64,000 nt of DNA from Climacteris rufus. Its lineage: Eukaryota; Chordata; Aves; Passeriformes; Climacteridae. The position numbers were made by a program, and so were the translations under genes. Below are positions 40,277-53,260 of the stretch, piece after piece. Where the stretch lies: positions 68,463 through 132,462 of the forward strand of contig VZRZ01004912.1 in NCBI GenBank assembly GCA_013398175.1, given 5' to 3'. The notes beneath the pieces are model-generated. The model worked only from the letters and a program-made list of their open reading frames with translations, did no database searches and was not told the DNA's origin. Each line of letters opens with the position of its first letter. Positions within the stretch are counted from its first letter, which is position 1.

Positions 40277-42180
40277 ACAGAGAAATGTGAGTTGAATTAG
40301 TTGAGGTATAATTTAATTTCCACCATTAGAACATTATTTTAATGCTGTGTTCAAAAACTATTGTGACTTTTTTTCCTTCAAGCTATGTTAGGTCTAATCA
40401 GGAAGCATCAGAATTTAGAGACAAAATTGCAAGGTCCGAAATTTGCTTTAAGCAAAAACAGCAACAAAAGACAGAGATTACAGGTTTTGCCGTTCATCTG
40501 ATGGTGCACTTTTTCACTCAAAGAAGTAAAAAGAAAACACTCACAGCACTTCCAGTCTGAAACAAGAATGACTGTTTCCTGCTGAAAAGCTCAGCTTTTC
40601 GCTCCTGTCTTTCAAAGTTGAACATGTGTTCTAGTATGATGATTAACAGTTGAATTAAACATTTTTTCTTCTATTTTTTCACTTTCTTAAACAAAAGTTT
40701 CATCTTCTGTTGAATTTTATGACTTTGGTGAGTGAGAAGAAATAGGGATATGGATAAAAAAATATAAGGTTCAAGTGAACTTCTAAATTTTCTTTCATGA
40801 TTCAGCAGAAACATACATTTAAAGGTACAATACTTTCCTCACAGAAAGTAACTCTTATTTTGGATTGAGGATTAAAGACACAGTATTAATCTAGCCCTAG
40901 ACACACTTCTTCCATGAAGAACAACTTGTTTTATTCACACAGTGGACACATGGTTTCCTTAAATCTGAAAGTTGGTTCTGACTTGCCCAGATTCAAAAGA
41001 AAGAAAATAGTCAAAAGGACAACTAAAAAATTAGACAAGGACAATGAACAGAAATATCCATCAAGTCTTGGAGGACTTCAGAAGTAGGTAAAGAGTTTGC
41101 ATGTGAATAATGGCTGGTCTTAAAGTACACATAGGAAAAATAATTATTCAAAATCAGATTTTAAGCCTCCATGGAGTAAATTTCTTATAAACAATGCAGG
41201 CATCATCTGCATCCCAGACAAATATGCTGGGTAAACATTTAATGTTAATCTAGTAAACATGGTTATAAACCCCACATCTAATAATCTTAAAAGTTCTCTT
41301 TGATTCTAATACAATCAACAGTACAATGAGCCAGCATGGCTCATCCTAGAATCCCAAGCAGCTGCTCCAAGAACTCTATGGAAGACTGGGAAGCATAACC
41401 AGACAGGGTGAATGGTAAAACAATGTGCTTGGTGCAGATACAAAAGCTGTTTAAATATTTAGTGACTTTGCAGAAGAACTTACACACATATGCAGGTGAA
41501 GAGATTTACTGTTGCTATCTACAAAAACTTATAGCTTTTTGTCATGCTATTACAAATTCATCAGATCTTTATATTTTGGCTATAAAAATAAGCATAATAA
41601 GAATTTTATTGAAAACTAAAATTTAAAAGTGGAACAGACAAAACCAAAATGATGCAACTACAATGTAATAATAAACATGGCTATCACCACCATCTGATTG
41701 TCACAGTGACAAAGAGCTGTACTGCACACGACTTTTAAATTCTTTTGAGTACCCAGCTCCTGATTCTTTGACCAAACCCACTGAAACAGGTACAGCATGT
41801 ACATGCTTTCTGCTCAGCAAAAGAATAAAAAAACAATATAAAAGCAGACTTCTTTCACAGTGCTTAGTAGGAAGCATGTATGTCATGGCGTTGATTTTCC
41901 CTTCCTGCCCCCATTTTTGTTAATGACAATTTTTGTAAGTGAATGAGGTAGCAGTTACCCCCTTTTTAATTAATCTGAAATGCTTCCACAGCCTGAGATC
42001 TGTCCAAGGCAACCAGACTTTATCCAATGTGTTGGTGATATGCTGGACAAATGAAAAAAAAAAAAAGGAAAGCAAAAGTGTATAGACAAGAAATGTTTAT
42101 TGAAAAAGAAAATAAAATTAAAAGACAAAAATGGGTGGGAAGCACAGCACACAGAACTAAGAATTAAAAAAACATCTTAC

Positions 42181-42403
42181 ATTCTGCCTTAATGGCAGCA
42201 CAGTTAATAGGGACAAAGGGACGTCTTGCTGCCTGCCGCAGCCGGAGGGTATTTTTGCAGACCTGACGGGCCAGTTTTGTCCAACACGTCGTGTGAAGGA
42301 AGAAAGCCTGACGTGTTTTCACTGCCGACTTTGGACTGCCAGTGTTACGAACTGGAGTGCCCTGGGTGGCCTGCCGGGACATGTGAGTCCGAACATGAGA
42401 TTC
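42181..42403 (-). CDS. MTA3: MTA3 exon G: RBBP4/7-binding basic segment
   Basis: This 223-bp exon encodes 74 residues plus one base. It opens ESHVRTHMSRQATQGTPVRN, continues TGSPKSAVKTRQAFFLHTT, and has a basic stretch LARQVCKNTLRLRQAARRPF before VPINCAAIKAE. In MTA1 the equivalent KxxARxxC...AARxP(F/Y) region is one of the sites that grips the RBBP4 histone chaperone, so the same role is inferred here. The acceptor is TTTTGTAG|GAATC and the donor is GAAT|GTAAGA. Compared with mammalian MTA3 as I recall it, Tyr is replaced by Cys in HTTC and in INCAAI. It enters in phase 0 and leaves in phase 1. Confidence 0.97.
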
Positions 42404-42893
42404 CTACAAAAAGAAACAAAAAGATCATAACACGTCTGAATTACAGTGTAAAAGCATCCACAAGTTGGACAAATTCACAAGACTAATCAAATAATGTGTA
42501 TAAGCTGGGGGGGGGCCTATGTAGGAAGCTGTAAACCACACAGTAGAGAACTCAATGGAGAATGGATATACAATGCCATTCTAGATGAGAGATTGTATAG
42601 TCAATTTAACATTTCATAGATAACACACCATTTGATTGACAAAATTATATCTGTCCACCAAAAATGCAGGAAGTAGATGTTTCTTTATCCAAGAAATAGT
42701 CAAATAAAGATATGGCAAGGCCTGACCACTGTACAGTTCTACTTAATACAGGAAAAGGATTAATAAATTGAGTTTTGTAATACCAAAGTTGAACACATAC
42801 ATAAAAAACCCAGTCTATTAAAAAAATCAAGTCACAGCAATCTTGTGAAAGCACCGTGTTCTCTTTTAGAAAAGTTTATCTATGCAATCCTAC
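42404..42893 (-). other. MTA3: MTA3 intron F-G
   Basis: This is the shortest intron found, 490 bp. It contains a G9 run on the plus strand at 42507-42515 (C9 in the transcript). Otherwise it is plain AT-rich sequence. Confidence 0.9.
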
Positions 42894-43045
42894 CTCTGTA
42901 GGTTGGCTGGAAGACAGTTTATCTTCATCTGTCTGTGTGGGCATTTTCAGGCCACCATATTTCTTCCAATAAATCCAGCAAGACGCACACAACCTACACT
43001 GCATATTAGGAGGGCCCCAGGAATACCATTGGTGAGACTGTGGAG
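42894..43045 (-). CDS. MTA3: MTA3 exon F: GATA-type zinc finger
   Basis: This 152-bp exon completes an ACT (Thr) codon, then encodes 50 residues: PQSHQWYSWGPPNMQCRLCA, SCWIYWKKYGGLKMPT and an acidic/serine tail DEDKLSSSQPTE. Together with CESC from exon E it makes C-x2-C-x17-C-x2-C, the exact GATA spacing, followed by a further Cys (CASC). The acceptor is TCCTTAG|CTCC and the donor is GAG|GTAGGA. The junction reads Tyr-Thr-Pro-Gln, where mammalian MTA3 has Tyr-Ala-Thr-Gln and MTA1 has Tyr-Thr-Thr-Gln. This is a conservative difference beside the finger. Confidence 0.98.
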
Positions 43046-43893
43046 CTAAGGAGAAAACACCACAGGTGAACTGGTGCACACTACATTCACAATAAATCCA
43101 AACGCTGTAAGAGATAGCTATATATGACCATAATATACAGCAATATAAGAGCATTAAATATGTATTTAATATATTTGTCACAGAAATAAGAACTTGAACT
43201 GTTAGTTGCTTTATTTTTTTACAAAAGCACCACAGAAGTCAACCCCAAATGGAAATTTTGGGAATGTTTTTATAATAAATTCCAAATCAAGGACTTTGTA
43301 TCGCCAGGAAGACATTTTCTTCCAGGGGACTACCAGAAAAAAAACCCCACTATTTCAAATCTAACTCTGGAAGACAGGCTTATTAAGTTGGATTTTATAT
43401 CTACTCTCATGTAACCTCTGTTGAAAGCTGCTATTTCAGGAAGTCTAACAAGAATTGTCAGAAACACGCAAAATACTAAAAAAAAAAAAACCATACTCCC
43501 CTCTACCCTCCAACAACAACAGAGGGGGAAAAACACCCCAAATCCATTCAAACAAAAAAAACAGCTCAAAAAACCCTGCAGCTTTAAAGGAGAACCAAAA
43601 ATTAACTTGAATCTAGCATTCTGAAGGTAAAGGAATAACATATCAGTATTGTCACATTATACTATTTAAACTTTTTGTAGTTTCTGAATAGTTAAAAAAT
43701 AAATCATAAAGTAATTTGAATATTGGCATTTAATTAATATACTGAAGGCAGCTCTAACCTTAAAGTTATTTCTGCTAAACAAGTAATTGAAAATTATCCT
43801 CTATCACATACAAACAAAAGTACTTTATTTTTTTTAGAAACAGCACATATTAACCCAAAGTCCTGAGCTATTTAAAAAAATATATTTACTTAC
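43046..43893 (-). other. MTA3: MTA3 intron E-F, splitting the zinc finger
   Basis: This short 848-bp intron separates the CxxC halves of the GATA finger. It has an A12 run and a polypurine/polypyrimidine patch at about 43480-43560. Nothing else was recognised. Confidence 0.9.
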
Positions 43894-44018
43894 TATAGCA
43901 GCTTTCACAAGCGCGACCTATTACTGTGGCTTGTGCCTGGTAAGAGGCTCCCATTGCTCCATTGACTGCAGCAGGTTTCCCATTGTTGCTGGATATTTGA
44001 TTTGGATTTGGTTTATTG
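43894..44018 (-). CDS. MTA3: MTA3 exon E: linker and first zinc-finger cysteines
   Basis: This 125-bp exon starts with the C that completes Tyr. It then encodes 41 residues: NKPNPNQISSNNGKPAAVNG, a variable Ala/Gln-rich stretch, and GRACESCY, ending with one base (A) of the next codon. CESC supplies the first two zinc ligands of the GATA-type finger. The variable stretch is close in length to that of mammalian MTA3 but differs in sequence. The acceptor is TATTTAAAG|C, with a weak AT-rich tract. The donor is TATA|GTAAGT. Phase enters at 2 and leaves at 1, matching both neighbours. Confidence 0.96.
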
Positions 44019-46578
44019 CTTTAAATAAAAATTGAAAAAAAAATTGAAAAAAGGTTTTGCCAACTGGTTAGTCAACATGACGACAAACACATTCTGGAAT
44101 TCTGATGTATGTTGACAATATCTATAACATCTTCTCTAAACAACAAGACTAATTGTTGTACTCCTCTAGTATTTTGAGCATTGTAAGAGTTGCTATGTAA
44201 AGAGCTGCTCTGATACTCCAATTTACAGATCTTTAGTGTGCTCATTAGGCCAGCTACTTGGCTAGCTAATAAAAGACCCCATCTCAGAGTCAAAGCATTA
44301 ACAGAAATCTGACACAGCACGGAATTTCAGAAGGTGGTTCTAGTCAACAGGTAAGGCTTTACAAGTCGAGGATGGACTTTGGGTGAAGCATAACAAGTAA
44401 GAGTAGTAACACTGCCTATAATACTACAAAGTTGTTCATAGGAGAGGATCAAACAGCCTCTTGTCTCAAGCAGAAGTACCCACCTTACCACCAACTGCAG
44501 TAATGCAAATGTCTTATAACTCTGGCAAAACACACCCATATAATATCTGGTTGTTATCTCCGGGTTCTGTTCTAAACTACTTCACTCTGAGAAGGGTGAA
44601 TAACTGGGTTTGGATATTACTGTTTGGCTTTTAAAATGTTATTGTTCTATATTATATTTGTAAATAGTGTAACTATGAATATTTCAGTGAAGTAGGACTT
44701 TACAGGTCAGTTAATTCACAGAGAATTAATATACTCCTCACTAGGTTAAGTACTGTATTTCTAAAGTCTCAACTTTGTGAGTGCTAATTACCCTCAATAC
44801 AATGCAAGGCTGGATACATGACTCCTAAGATGATTATTTGTGATTTTAAGTAGCATAAAATATATTCAAGTTAAAATGACAATTGAAGAAACCTTTGTTG
44901 TCTCAAGTCTCTAGTACAAATGCCAACAAGTCTGTCTCCTGCCTTCTCTTTTTTCACTATATTCAGCAAGAAACACTTTTACATTTTCCTCACATTCTTT
45001 ATCAGGTACCTTGGGCTCAAGGTACAAGAGAAGGGATTGAGAGACAATTAAGTCTTCCACATGATGACCTGTTGCTTAGTTACCTTCCAGAAAAGCCATG
45101 AATTGAAAGGGACTCTTTGGTATTGAGGACAGAATCATGCTTTTACAGGAAATACTAATGATCAAACTCAAAAAGGTACCCAGCTTTGAGAATCAATTCC
45201 ACTCAACTTCATATGCAACAGCAAAGCATTATCAATCCCTCGCTATAACCACCCCAGATTGGACAGACATGAAAGACATGAGAAGTCTTATCACTCTCTT
45301 GCTGTTGACTAGGGATTTTGTCAAGGAATGGAGGCAAAAGACAGGCAGTAAGATAAAAACACAACATTCCCACATTTAGAAATGCATTTTGTCATCCAAT
45401 ACAGCTAGTTACTGCTGTGAACATATTGAAAAATCCTGAATGGTCCACATGGACCAAGAAAATTAAATTGAAAAATCATAATGTAAAGACTGATCAGCTT
45501 ATAGTTTTCCTTCCTCTGAGAAGGTTAGAGAATACTAAGAGTTTTTAGCTTTTTTTAAAACAGTGTGACTTATTAGAGATGTAAGCTTCAAAACTCACAA
45601 AATTTGTTCAGAGAGAAGATTAAAATAATTAATTTAACAGTCTGTTGCTTTCATTGTTACATTTGTTTAAGAGAGAAAAGTCTGTATGAAATGTGGAAAT
45701 GAAACTCTATTGTATATAATTTATACAAGTCATCAAAAATCCTTACACAGTACTTCCTATGGTATTATAGTCTTCTGTTACACAAACTTCTAATAATGGG
45801 AACTTCATATATATGTAAACTGAATATATCCATAGAAAGCTTAGAAAAAAGTGATTTGTAAACCTTTCTCTTCTCACAATCTTGAGGTAATTATCAATAT
45901 GAAAGAGAGATTACATATTTTTTCTGTAAACCACATGCTAACACAAGCAGATATAGCATGGAGTTTAAATGTAAAAAAAATATATATCAAAAATCCCTCT
46001 GAAGAAAACAAGATTGTGTTAATAGGACTTTGTCAAAGATAGAAGACTGGGGCTGTGTGCTACCTTTAATTTACAGCCAGAACATCTCTTGTCTCTAGAT
46101 GAAGAACAGATTTTATCAGCAAGATAAAACTGTAATGGGAAAATATCTGATTTTTTTTTTTTTTATCTAACTACACTGACAACTACTTGTATTTTGAAAT
46201 ATTGCATTTGCACAAATATGAAGTGTTGTGCTACAACACTTGTGTTACAAGTGATTATTTTGGGAAAACTGCTTTTAAAATGATAAGGCTCTTCTTGGAT
46301 GTGAGCAGTCCACAGGTAGCACTTCATCACCTTTTGTAAGATTTCTTATCATTCCAGACAGTCCAGTTTGCAGGTCAAAGACAAAGGGATCAGTTAATGT
46401 TACCGTTACGCTTAAGATAACACTTTCTAGCATTTTCTGATTATATCTCTGTATGTAAGAAATACTGTGGAAGTAACCATTAAAAAGATGACCAGGAAAA
46501 TACCAGGCATGTAACTGCATGTTACTGTTTCAATTTTACCTGCATATTATTCAAAAAAAATGACTTTGTTGTACTCAC
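44019..46578 (-). other. MTA3: MTA3 intron D-E
   Basis: This 2.6-kb intron contains two overlapping short hairpins at 46221-46253, close to exon D, and a T-run near 46151-46164. No further exon was seen. Confidence 0.85.
46221..46253. repeat. Two overlapping inverted repeats
   Basis: AAGTGTTGT/ACAACACTT (9-bp arms, 3-nt loop, 46221-46241) overlaps CACTTGT/ACAAGTG (7-bp arms, loop GTT, 46237-46253). The two hairpins share CACTT and so cannot both form fully at once. They lie about 330 nt downstream of the exon D donor in the transcript. Any role is unknown. Confidence 0.75.
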
Positions 46579-46637
46579 TAGGTGGGGATGTATACTTGTT
46601 TCAATTTACTTTCTGCTTCAGCCGCTTTCAGACGTTT
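46579..46637 (-). CDS. MTA3: MTA3 exon D: basic linker after SANT
   Basis: This 59-bp exon encodes KRLKAAEAESKLKQVYIPT and then the first two bases (TA) of a Tyr codon completed by exon E. It is the charged, probably helical segment following SANT that is conserved among MTA proteins. The acceptor is TTAACCAG|AAACG and the donor is CCTA|GTGAGT. It runs from phase 0 to phase 2. It is small enough to be missed by automatic prediction, and only the flanking phases make it certain. Confidence 0.97.
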
Positions 46638-49600
46638 CTGGTTAAAAAATTAACACATTAAAGTATGTTATTATATTAAGGCATGAGATTTCATAAAACT
46701 GCACACACTCCAACTTTAAATTATTTCTATTTTATGATTTCACAAGAGCCTCCAAAACAAGTGTAGAAATCTAGAAGATAAAAACCATGAAAAACAAGTT
46801 CTTTATTTTTATTATTACTTTGAAATTATGCCATTCTGTCCCCCCCAGTAAAACTGACAGGCCCCCATATGACAAAAAAACTGTAAAATGACAATTACAA
46901 TTTACATAAATCACATTTACCTAAACATGTATGACATTGTGGCTAACCCTCATTATAGAATTAAGTAGAAAATAGATGAATTGTGTTCCTCATCAGTCAT
47001 GTAACTCTTCATCCTGTAATATTTCTTGTACACTCTGTCCGGCCCGAGGCTGGGATTTTATAAGCAGTATAAGGAACAATAAAGTCCACTGACTGGTAGA
47101 AATAACTAAACACCTACTATCACTAAATACCATTAAAACTGTGACTCAGGAACATCACAGTAACAGGACAGCTTTACTACTGTCAAGTTAGTCTGTGAAT
47201 TTATTAAATCATTACTTTCTTCATACTTGCAACAAACTCAAACAATTTTGCATTTCCAAAATGTTGAGAAGTTTTAGTTATTGCCATATATTATGCCAGT
47301 AACTAAGACAACTATTTTTTTCAGCAATGGCAGAAGAAACACAAAGTTCAAATGGCTACAGGTAATCCAAAACATTTGTATGTAAAAGATGAAGAAAAAA
47401 CAGTATTTCATTGCAATTCCTGTACTCAAGACATTACTTCTGTTCACTTGAAATAAGAAAGACAGAGAGAAAAGGAGTTGAAACATCATCAGTTTCATCA
47501 GAGAGGGTAAAAAAAAGGGGGGGGACGACGACATATCCAGCAATAACAAATCAGCACTACCTGTCTTTTTTGTCAGGTGATTAAAATCCAGTCCTACATT
47601 TCTCCTACAACAGCCAATTATCCCTCCTGCTGTATTCCTCTATTTTCTGATATCCAATCTTTGCAAGGTTTATAATCCAGGAAAATATTTCCCACCTTGA
47701 GAAAAGCATCATCAGACAGCTCTGCTCTGACAGTCCCTTGCCTGAGCCATGAGGTGAGTTACAGGGTTATTCAGCTTGACTGGCCCAGTAGCCTGAGTAA
47801 ATGTCCTCGTGTAAACTGCTCTTCTTTTCATAAAGGTGCCTCTGTGTCTTCCATCTACAAAACTCTCACTTCGAAAAACTGTCTCTTTAAGGAATAATAG
47901 ACTTCTAATAAGTCCATGCCATCATTAATTAACTCCCATGCAATTTGAGAGCTCTTTTTTGTTTAGCTCCAAAATAGGCTTCTTTTTTTTCTTTTTTTCT
48001 TTTTTTTTTTTTTTTTTTGCCTTACAGTTTTTTGCTGTTCACAGATGCCCAGTTATGTTTGGAGCTACAGAAGTGAATTCCACTGACTCCACTGGTCTAG
48101 TTGCAGTCTTTCCCCAGTGCCAGGCTTGGCAACAATGCTCTACCTTCAGCAGGCCTATAGAAAAATTGCAAACCTAGTCTGCTCTGCTCACATGGGTCAG
48201 TTTTAACAAGAGCAAGGAGAAAGAACAGCAGCAGCACTGTGTTGCAAGTCTCATAAACTGATAGTTTTAAACCTGAGAGCATTTCACAGCCCCAGCAGAG
48301 GAGCTCTCAATGGTGAAAACTCCCTCTGCTTAACAGCAGGACACAGGTTTTCCAAAACTGTCTTTTTTTATATTATATACAACAATCTAGGACTTTTTTT
48401 CAGCCTGAAAAAAGCATGTGAAATTGCCATTTAACAGGTAACACACAGTCCATAGAGCTTCCTAATAAACTGGTTCCATTCTACACAAAGAATGAGGAAA
48501 TCTCACTGCACACCTACCAGGAGCAAAAGAGAAAAATACAATAAAGGACAAGAAATGAGGAGAGTAGTCCTGGAGCACTGTCAAAATGTAAAGGCATGTG
48601 TAGGAAGCTGTATTAAGCCCTGACGACAGTGTCAGTGAGAAGTGACTACATACACGTTAATTAAATTCTAGCATACTTTTAATACTGGCATGGGGGTTGT
48701 AAGGAATGAAATTTAACAATTTTTTTCCTCCTCTATTTACTAAAGTGAATGATATACTGCCTTCAGAAAAAAATAACCACACAATGCCATTTCAGTATAA
48801 GCTATATTTTTATACATTAAATCTATGGGTATCATTGTTCCCTAAAAGCAACAGAACATGTCACAGCTTGAATTCACTCTGACCTACCAGCTTTTAAGTA
48901 TCGAGAGAGAGGAAAGGATGCAGAAAGAAAACTATCAATAGTTGCAATTTCTGAGATGAAACCTCTGCCAGCTGAAATTTAGAGAATGAGAACTGGCAAA
49001 GGTTGGAAGTTGAAATTGAAAATATTTAGACAAGAAGCAAAGCACCAATTTGTAACAAATCCCTGGAGCAATGTAATAAATTACTGGTGCAACGTAACAA
49101 AGAGAGATGATGCTTTACCTGGAAACACAATTTACATCTTAAACAGTATTTCAAACAGTTCTCACAGTCTGCATTACAAGGAAAGTCAAACTACACTAAC
49201 CCAGCTTTTCACTTTTAATCAACTAGCATTGAAACTGAATGTTTGTGTTTTTTAAGAACTTTTGTTAAGAATATCAACATACAAATATCCCACGAGATTA
49301 CCATTCCCCTAAATTAGTACTGTTTTCAACAGTGGAAATAAATAAATGAGAGGTAAGGGTAATATATTGTTGCAGTAGAGTAATTTAACTACTATTTAAT
49401 ATGATCCCCCTTTTCCTCTTACAAAGTCTCAGTAAAAGCCTTTTTGCACTGAATCAGATTTTTAATGAAAACACTACAAATAACTTTTCATTCAGTGGAA
49501 TCAAACACCTGACCTTCCTCAATCACTACATATATATAATGTTGTGGTCATGAGAAGTGCCATATCACCAAGAATGATTACCCAAGGCCTGAATTAGTTT

Positions 49601-51657
49601 TGCTAGACAAGTTCAGAGAACTTGAACATATTTTCCTTCGAGGTGAAGGGAAGATGCTCTCAAAGCAAGGTGGTAGCAATACCCCTACAGCCATTAAATC
49701 ATCACATTTAGCAACCTAGCAAGAATAACATTTAGTTACAATTATGATAAAGAAACCTTTCTTATGCCTGACACAACACATCCAATTCACACAGAGAAAT
49801 AAAGATATTTTAAAGCAATTTTTCACATTAAATCACATTAAATTCAGAGATTGTATTTTATGTCTAGGTGCATTGACCTTTTTTGTCTTCCCATTCCCAC
49901 CAGTCACCCTACTCCTCAAGCATGAGATTTAGAGAGAATGACTGAAATTTCCACTTTCTTACTAATGCTTTTTCTCCCTGAAATACATTCAATTATCACA
50001 GCTTGTTCTTTTTTGGGGGGAGGGAAACGCTGACAGAAATTGTTTTTACCAAACTGTATTAATATTTACCATTCCACAACAAACTAAACAAGGGCATGAT
50101 GAAGTTCTGAACCTTTGTCAGGAAGGATTACAGAAATGTTAATCAGGATAAAAATTAGGTAGTTGGCCTACACTGTTTTTGTTATTGATGATCACATACG
50201 TGACCCTGAAAGAATACATCTGAAGCATTCAATCCTGCATGTATTGCCATGGTCTGGGTAGGATGTTGTAAGTTTATTTAGTTACAAGTAAAACACAGGC
50301 ATTTACAAGAGCATTCAAGTTGCAGATAACTATAAAGTCCATCTATTTTTTTGCATAAAACCTAATCCTGTGAAAGGATAGGCAATCAACATATCATACA
50401 TCCCCTTTGATCGTTGTAGCAACAGAATCATAACAGAGCTCTAAGAACTGCAAAGGGAATCTTAGTCTTTCACCAACCACTACTCCAGTGCAAGCATTTC
50501 AGAAACAATTCCTCTTTTAATCTGATTCTTAAAGATAATTTGTTGCCCAGTCATTGAGAGCTGACAAGAAGCACAAAACATCTCTGCTGGCAATACCTTT
50601 CTAGGACAAAAATTAACAGAGTAAAAAAAGTGTTAAAAGTGAAATGAATGGTGACAAACCTAGAAAACCATGCCTTTATACAAAATATATTATATTCTAT
50701 TTGTATTATCTATAGAGTTAAAAGGTCCTAGTGATAGTCCAAGACTCTACTATGTGGTAAAAGACCTTTCCCTTACTTTCCACACCCTTATCAAGATGAT
50801 GTAGAAACAATTTCAAATAAACCAGAACAACCTGAAGCAATCATCCTTCTAGCACACTTAATTGGAAACAACTCCAAAGATCCATCTAACAGTACAGCTG
50901 TAGTTATTACAGCAAAAATTTGTTTTCAACGTGCTGTCCATAATATCACTATTAATTATGCAGCAAGTAAAGGACCTACAAACTTAAACATTAAATCAGA
51001 AGTGAAAATGGAGTGTTTGAAAGTATTTTATATGTATAAACCAAGGAGTAAATATATAAAGAGTACAATATATTAAAAGCACCAACTTCAAAATTTTGTC
51101 TAAACATGCTAAAAATATTGATACCCAACATAATCTTAACATGTTTCTGCTCTAAAGCAACCCAAACAGTTTAACATTCAATCAGAAGGATGAACACATT
51201 CATTGTGTGCAGAATGGTCTCAATTCTGAAATGCTGGTAAAGCCAAAGCAATGTTTTGTCAGGGAGTACCAATAAAAGGCTGATAATACCAGTAGTCGCT
51301 TTAACACAATGTATTTTTCTGTCTCCTTCAGTCCCATGGCAGAGATTCACAGCCTAGAGCATTTGCTCTGAAGACCATTTCTTTCTTATACCACACTGAA
51401 GTAGGAACCAGGAGTCCCATTGCTTTAAACCAGCATGCAATACAAATGGCTTACAGAGCTCTTCTCAGATATGTGAGGTACAGCAGGCATCAGAAGAGTT
51501 GACAATGCAGCCTGTAACAGTACAGGCTATACTCAAAAATATTCCCTTAGGCCTCCCATTGTGTTTTAAGAACACAAACAGATTTTTATGCTTTAACATA
51601 ATCACATTTTTTAAGAATGTCTCAGACTGGTTCAGGCTGAAATAGTCATTAAATTAC
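46638..51657 (-). other. MTA3: MTA3 intron C-D
   Basis: This 5.0-kb intron has a long interrupted poly-T at 47981-48018, next to a 300-bp stretch (48040-48340) of slightly higher GC that I cannot identify. It also has a G8 run near 47517. Nothing else was recognised. Confidence 0.85.
47981..48018. repeat. Poly-T tract, interrupted
   Basis: This is about 38 nt of T broken by three C residues on the plus strand. It could be the poly-A end of an old minus-strand retroposon covering the adjacent 48.0-48.3 kb, but no source sequence was recognised. Confidence 0.85.
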
Positions 51658-51732
51658 CTGCTGCACATATCTGTCAGTGGTTTTCCACATGTAGTAATAC
51701 TCAATGATGCTAGTCAGTGACTTCCAAGGGAG
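51658..51732 (-). CDS. MTA3: MTA3 exon C: SANT C-terminal half
   Basis: This 75-bp exon has 25 codons, phase 0 at both ends, and encodes [20 protein letters not shown] followed by RYVQQ. It is the third helix region of SANT. In MTA1 the YYYMWK stretch supplies Tyr and Lys contacts to inositol tetraphosphate at the HDAC1 interface, and all those residues are kept here. The acceptor is TTTTTCAG|CTCCC and the donor is CAG|GTAATT. It joins exon B (QDF|LPWKS) without any change to the family sequence. Confidence 0.98.
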
Positions 51733-53260
51733 CTGAAAAACATTTATTACAAGTTAAAGCAGTTCCAAAAAAATTGCAATGTCCACTTCTTGTTAAACAC
51801 ATGTTAAAATCAAGTATAGTTGAGGCAAATACTAAAACCTGAACATATTAAATAACATTAAAATCCATATGCAAATGGACACATATTGAAATTAATAAAA
51901 CATAATCTGTCCTTATAGTTAACAAGTATGCAGAATTACAATATCACACATCAAAATCTAAATGTAATTTATTCTGTTTAAGCCACGTGGTTAAACAAAA
52001 TGATCAAAACAGAATGCAGATTTCCATCAGGAGACACAGAAGGTAATATCTCTATTACAAAGTGTGTCAGATGGAGAACAACATTAGGACATAAAGAAAT
52101 CATCTTGACAAGACTGTGTTTGAGTCTCGTGATAATTTTATTCTTCAAAAATGCAAAGGATACCATACATAGTTCACAGATTTTTCATGTCCCATAACAA
52201 CTCAGCTGCTCATACATTACCACTACTAATTTTGCATAAACTCCCACATGCTCTCAACCATTATCAAGAAACAAAAGGATGTGAGGGACTGACATTACCC
52301 TGAGCAACAAGAGTGATACTGGCAAAGAATATTTTATAAAAATCTCTGTGCAAACAAGATGCATTTGATAATGACAATTATTTTGGGTGCCCATGTTCAC
52401 TGGTAAAATAAAAATGTATTAACCTAAATTTAGGGGAGAAAATTAAGTAACCATTTTTAATTATCACCAAATAATTTATTTAACTCCACAAGGTCTTTCT
52501 ATAATTTAAATTAGTATGCCTCTTACAAAATTCAAGCAGCTTTTCTTCATAAGTTGGAAATATTGCCAACTTGTGTGTGGTATTTTCTAGAGGCATGCAT
52601 TAATGCAACTATTTCCTGCTTTCTAGAAATGAGAATCATGTTAGGGAGGTCCCAGACAATACAGGTGTGGAAACTTATCCTTCCAACATTAACTAACTCC
52701 ACTTTGGGGCTTTCTGCATGTCTTAAGCCAAAAGAATAGTTTCCTGCACCTTTAGCTAAATTCCTAAAACACCAGAGGAACACCTTATCAAACCATCTCT
52801 CCCTGCCTGCAGCAGCTCACCAGTTTTTCAAGCTTCTTTCCTGCAGACACAGAGGACACAGAGGAGCTGAGCCTGGCTCCCACCTCTGCCTTTCAGGAGA
52901 TGGGATTCAGATTCAGAGTCAGCTGTGAATTCTTGCTCAGGCAGTGTACCACAGTGTGTAAATCCCTGAACACTTGCATTTGATTCAAATGTGGCAATGG
53001 AAGAAATGCGCATATGTTGATGCTCCAATTAGTGGCACATAATTCAGGTTCCCAAAACCCTTTTGCTTTCTCAGGTAAAGTATGCCTTCAGAGAAATCTG
53101 CCCCCAAAAAGGCCAGTGACAAGATGTGTTTGGAATGAGGTGACAGATGAATTGATTCTCGGTTTCCAGGTTCATATTCTTCCAGCATCCAGATGAAATT
53201 CTGTCACCCCAATTACCTGCCATTGTCAATTAGTACATTAGTACATTGTTGCCCATTTTT

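Larger units (their letters stand above)
33756..42180 (-). other. MTA3: MTA3 intron G-H
   Basis: This is the largest intron, 8.4 kb. It contains a long decayed CR1 LINE (about 36060-37200), a TG-rich microsatellite at 40255-40276, a locus sharing the foldback core (about 35207-35250), an A12 run at about 42056-42067, and a GC-richer 120-bp patch near 39060-39180 of unknown nature. Confidence 0.85.

Noticed and set aside
41668..41690. 'aaacatggctatc' as a fourth relative of the foldback core
   Set aside because: The similarity is limited to about 11 bases without any arm match.
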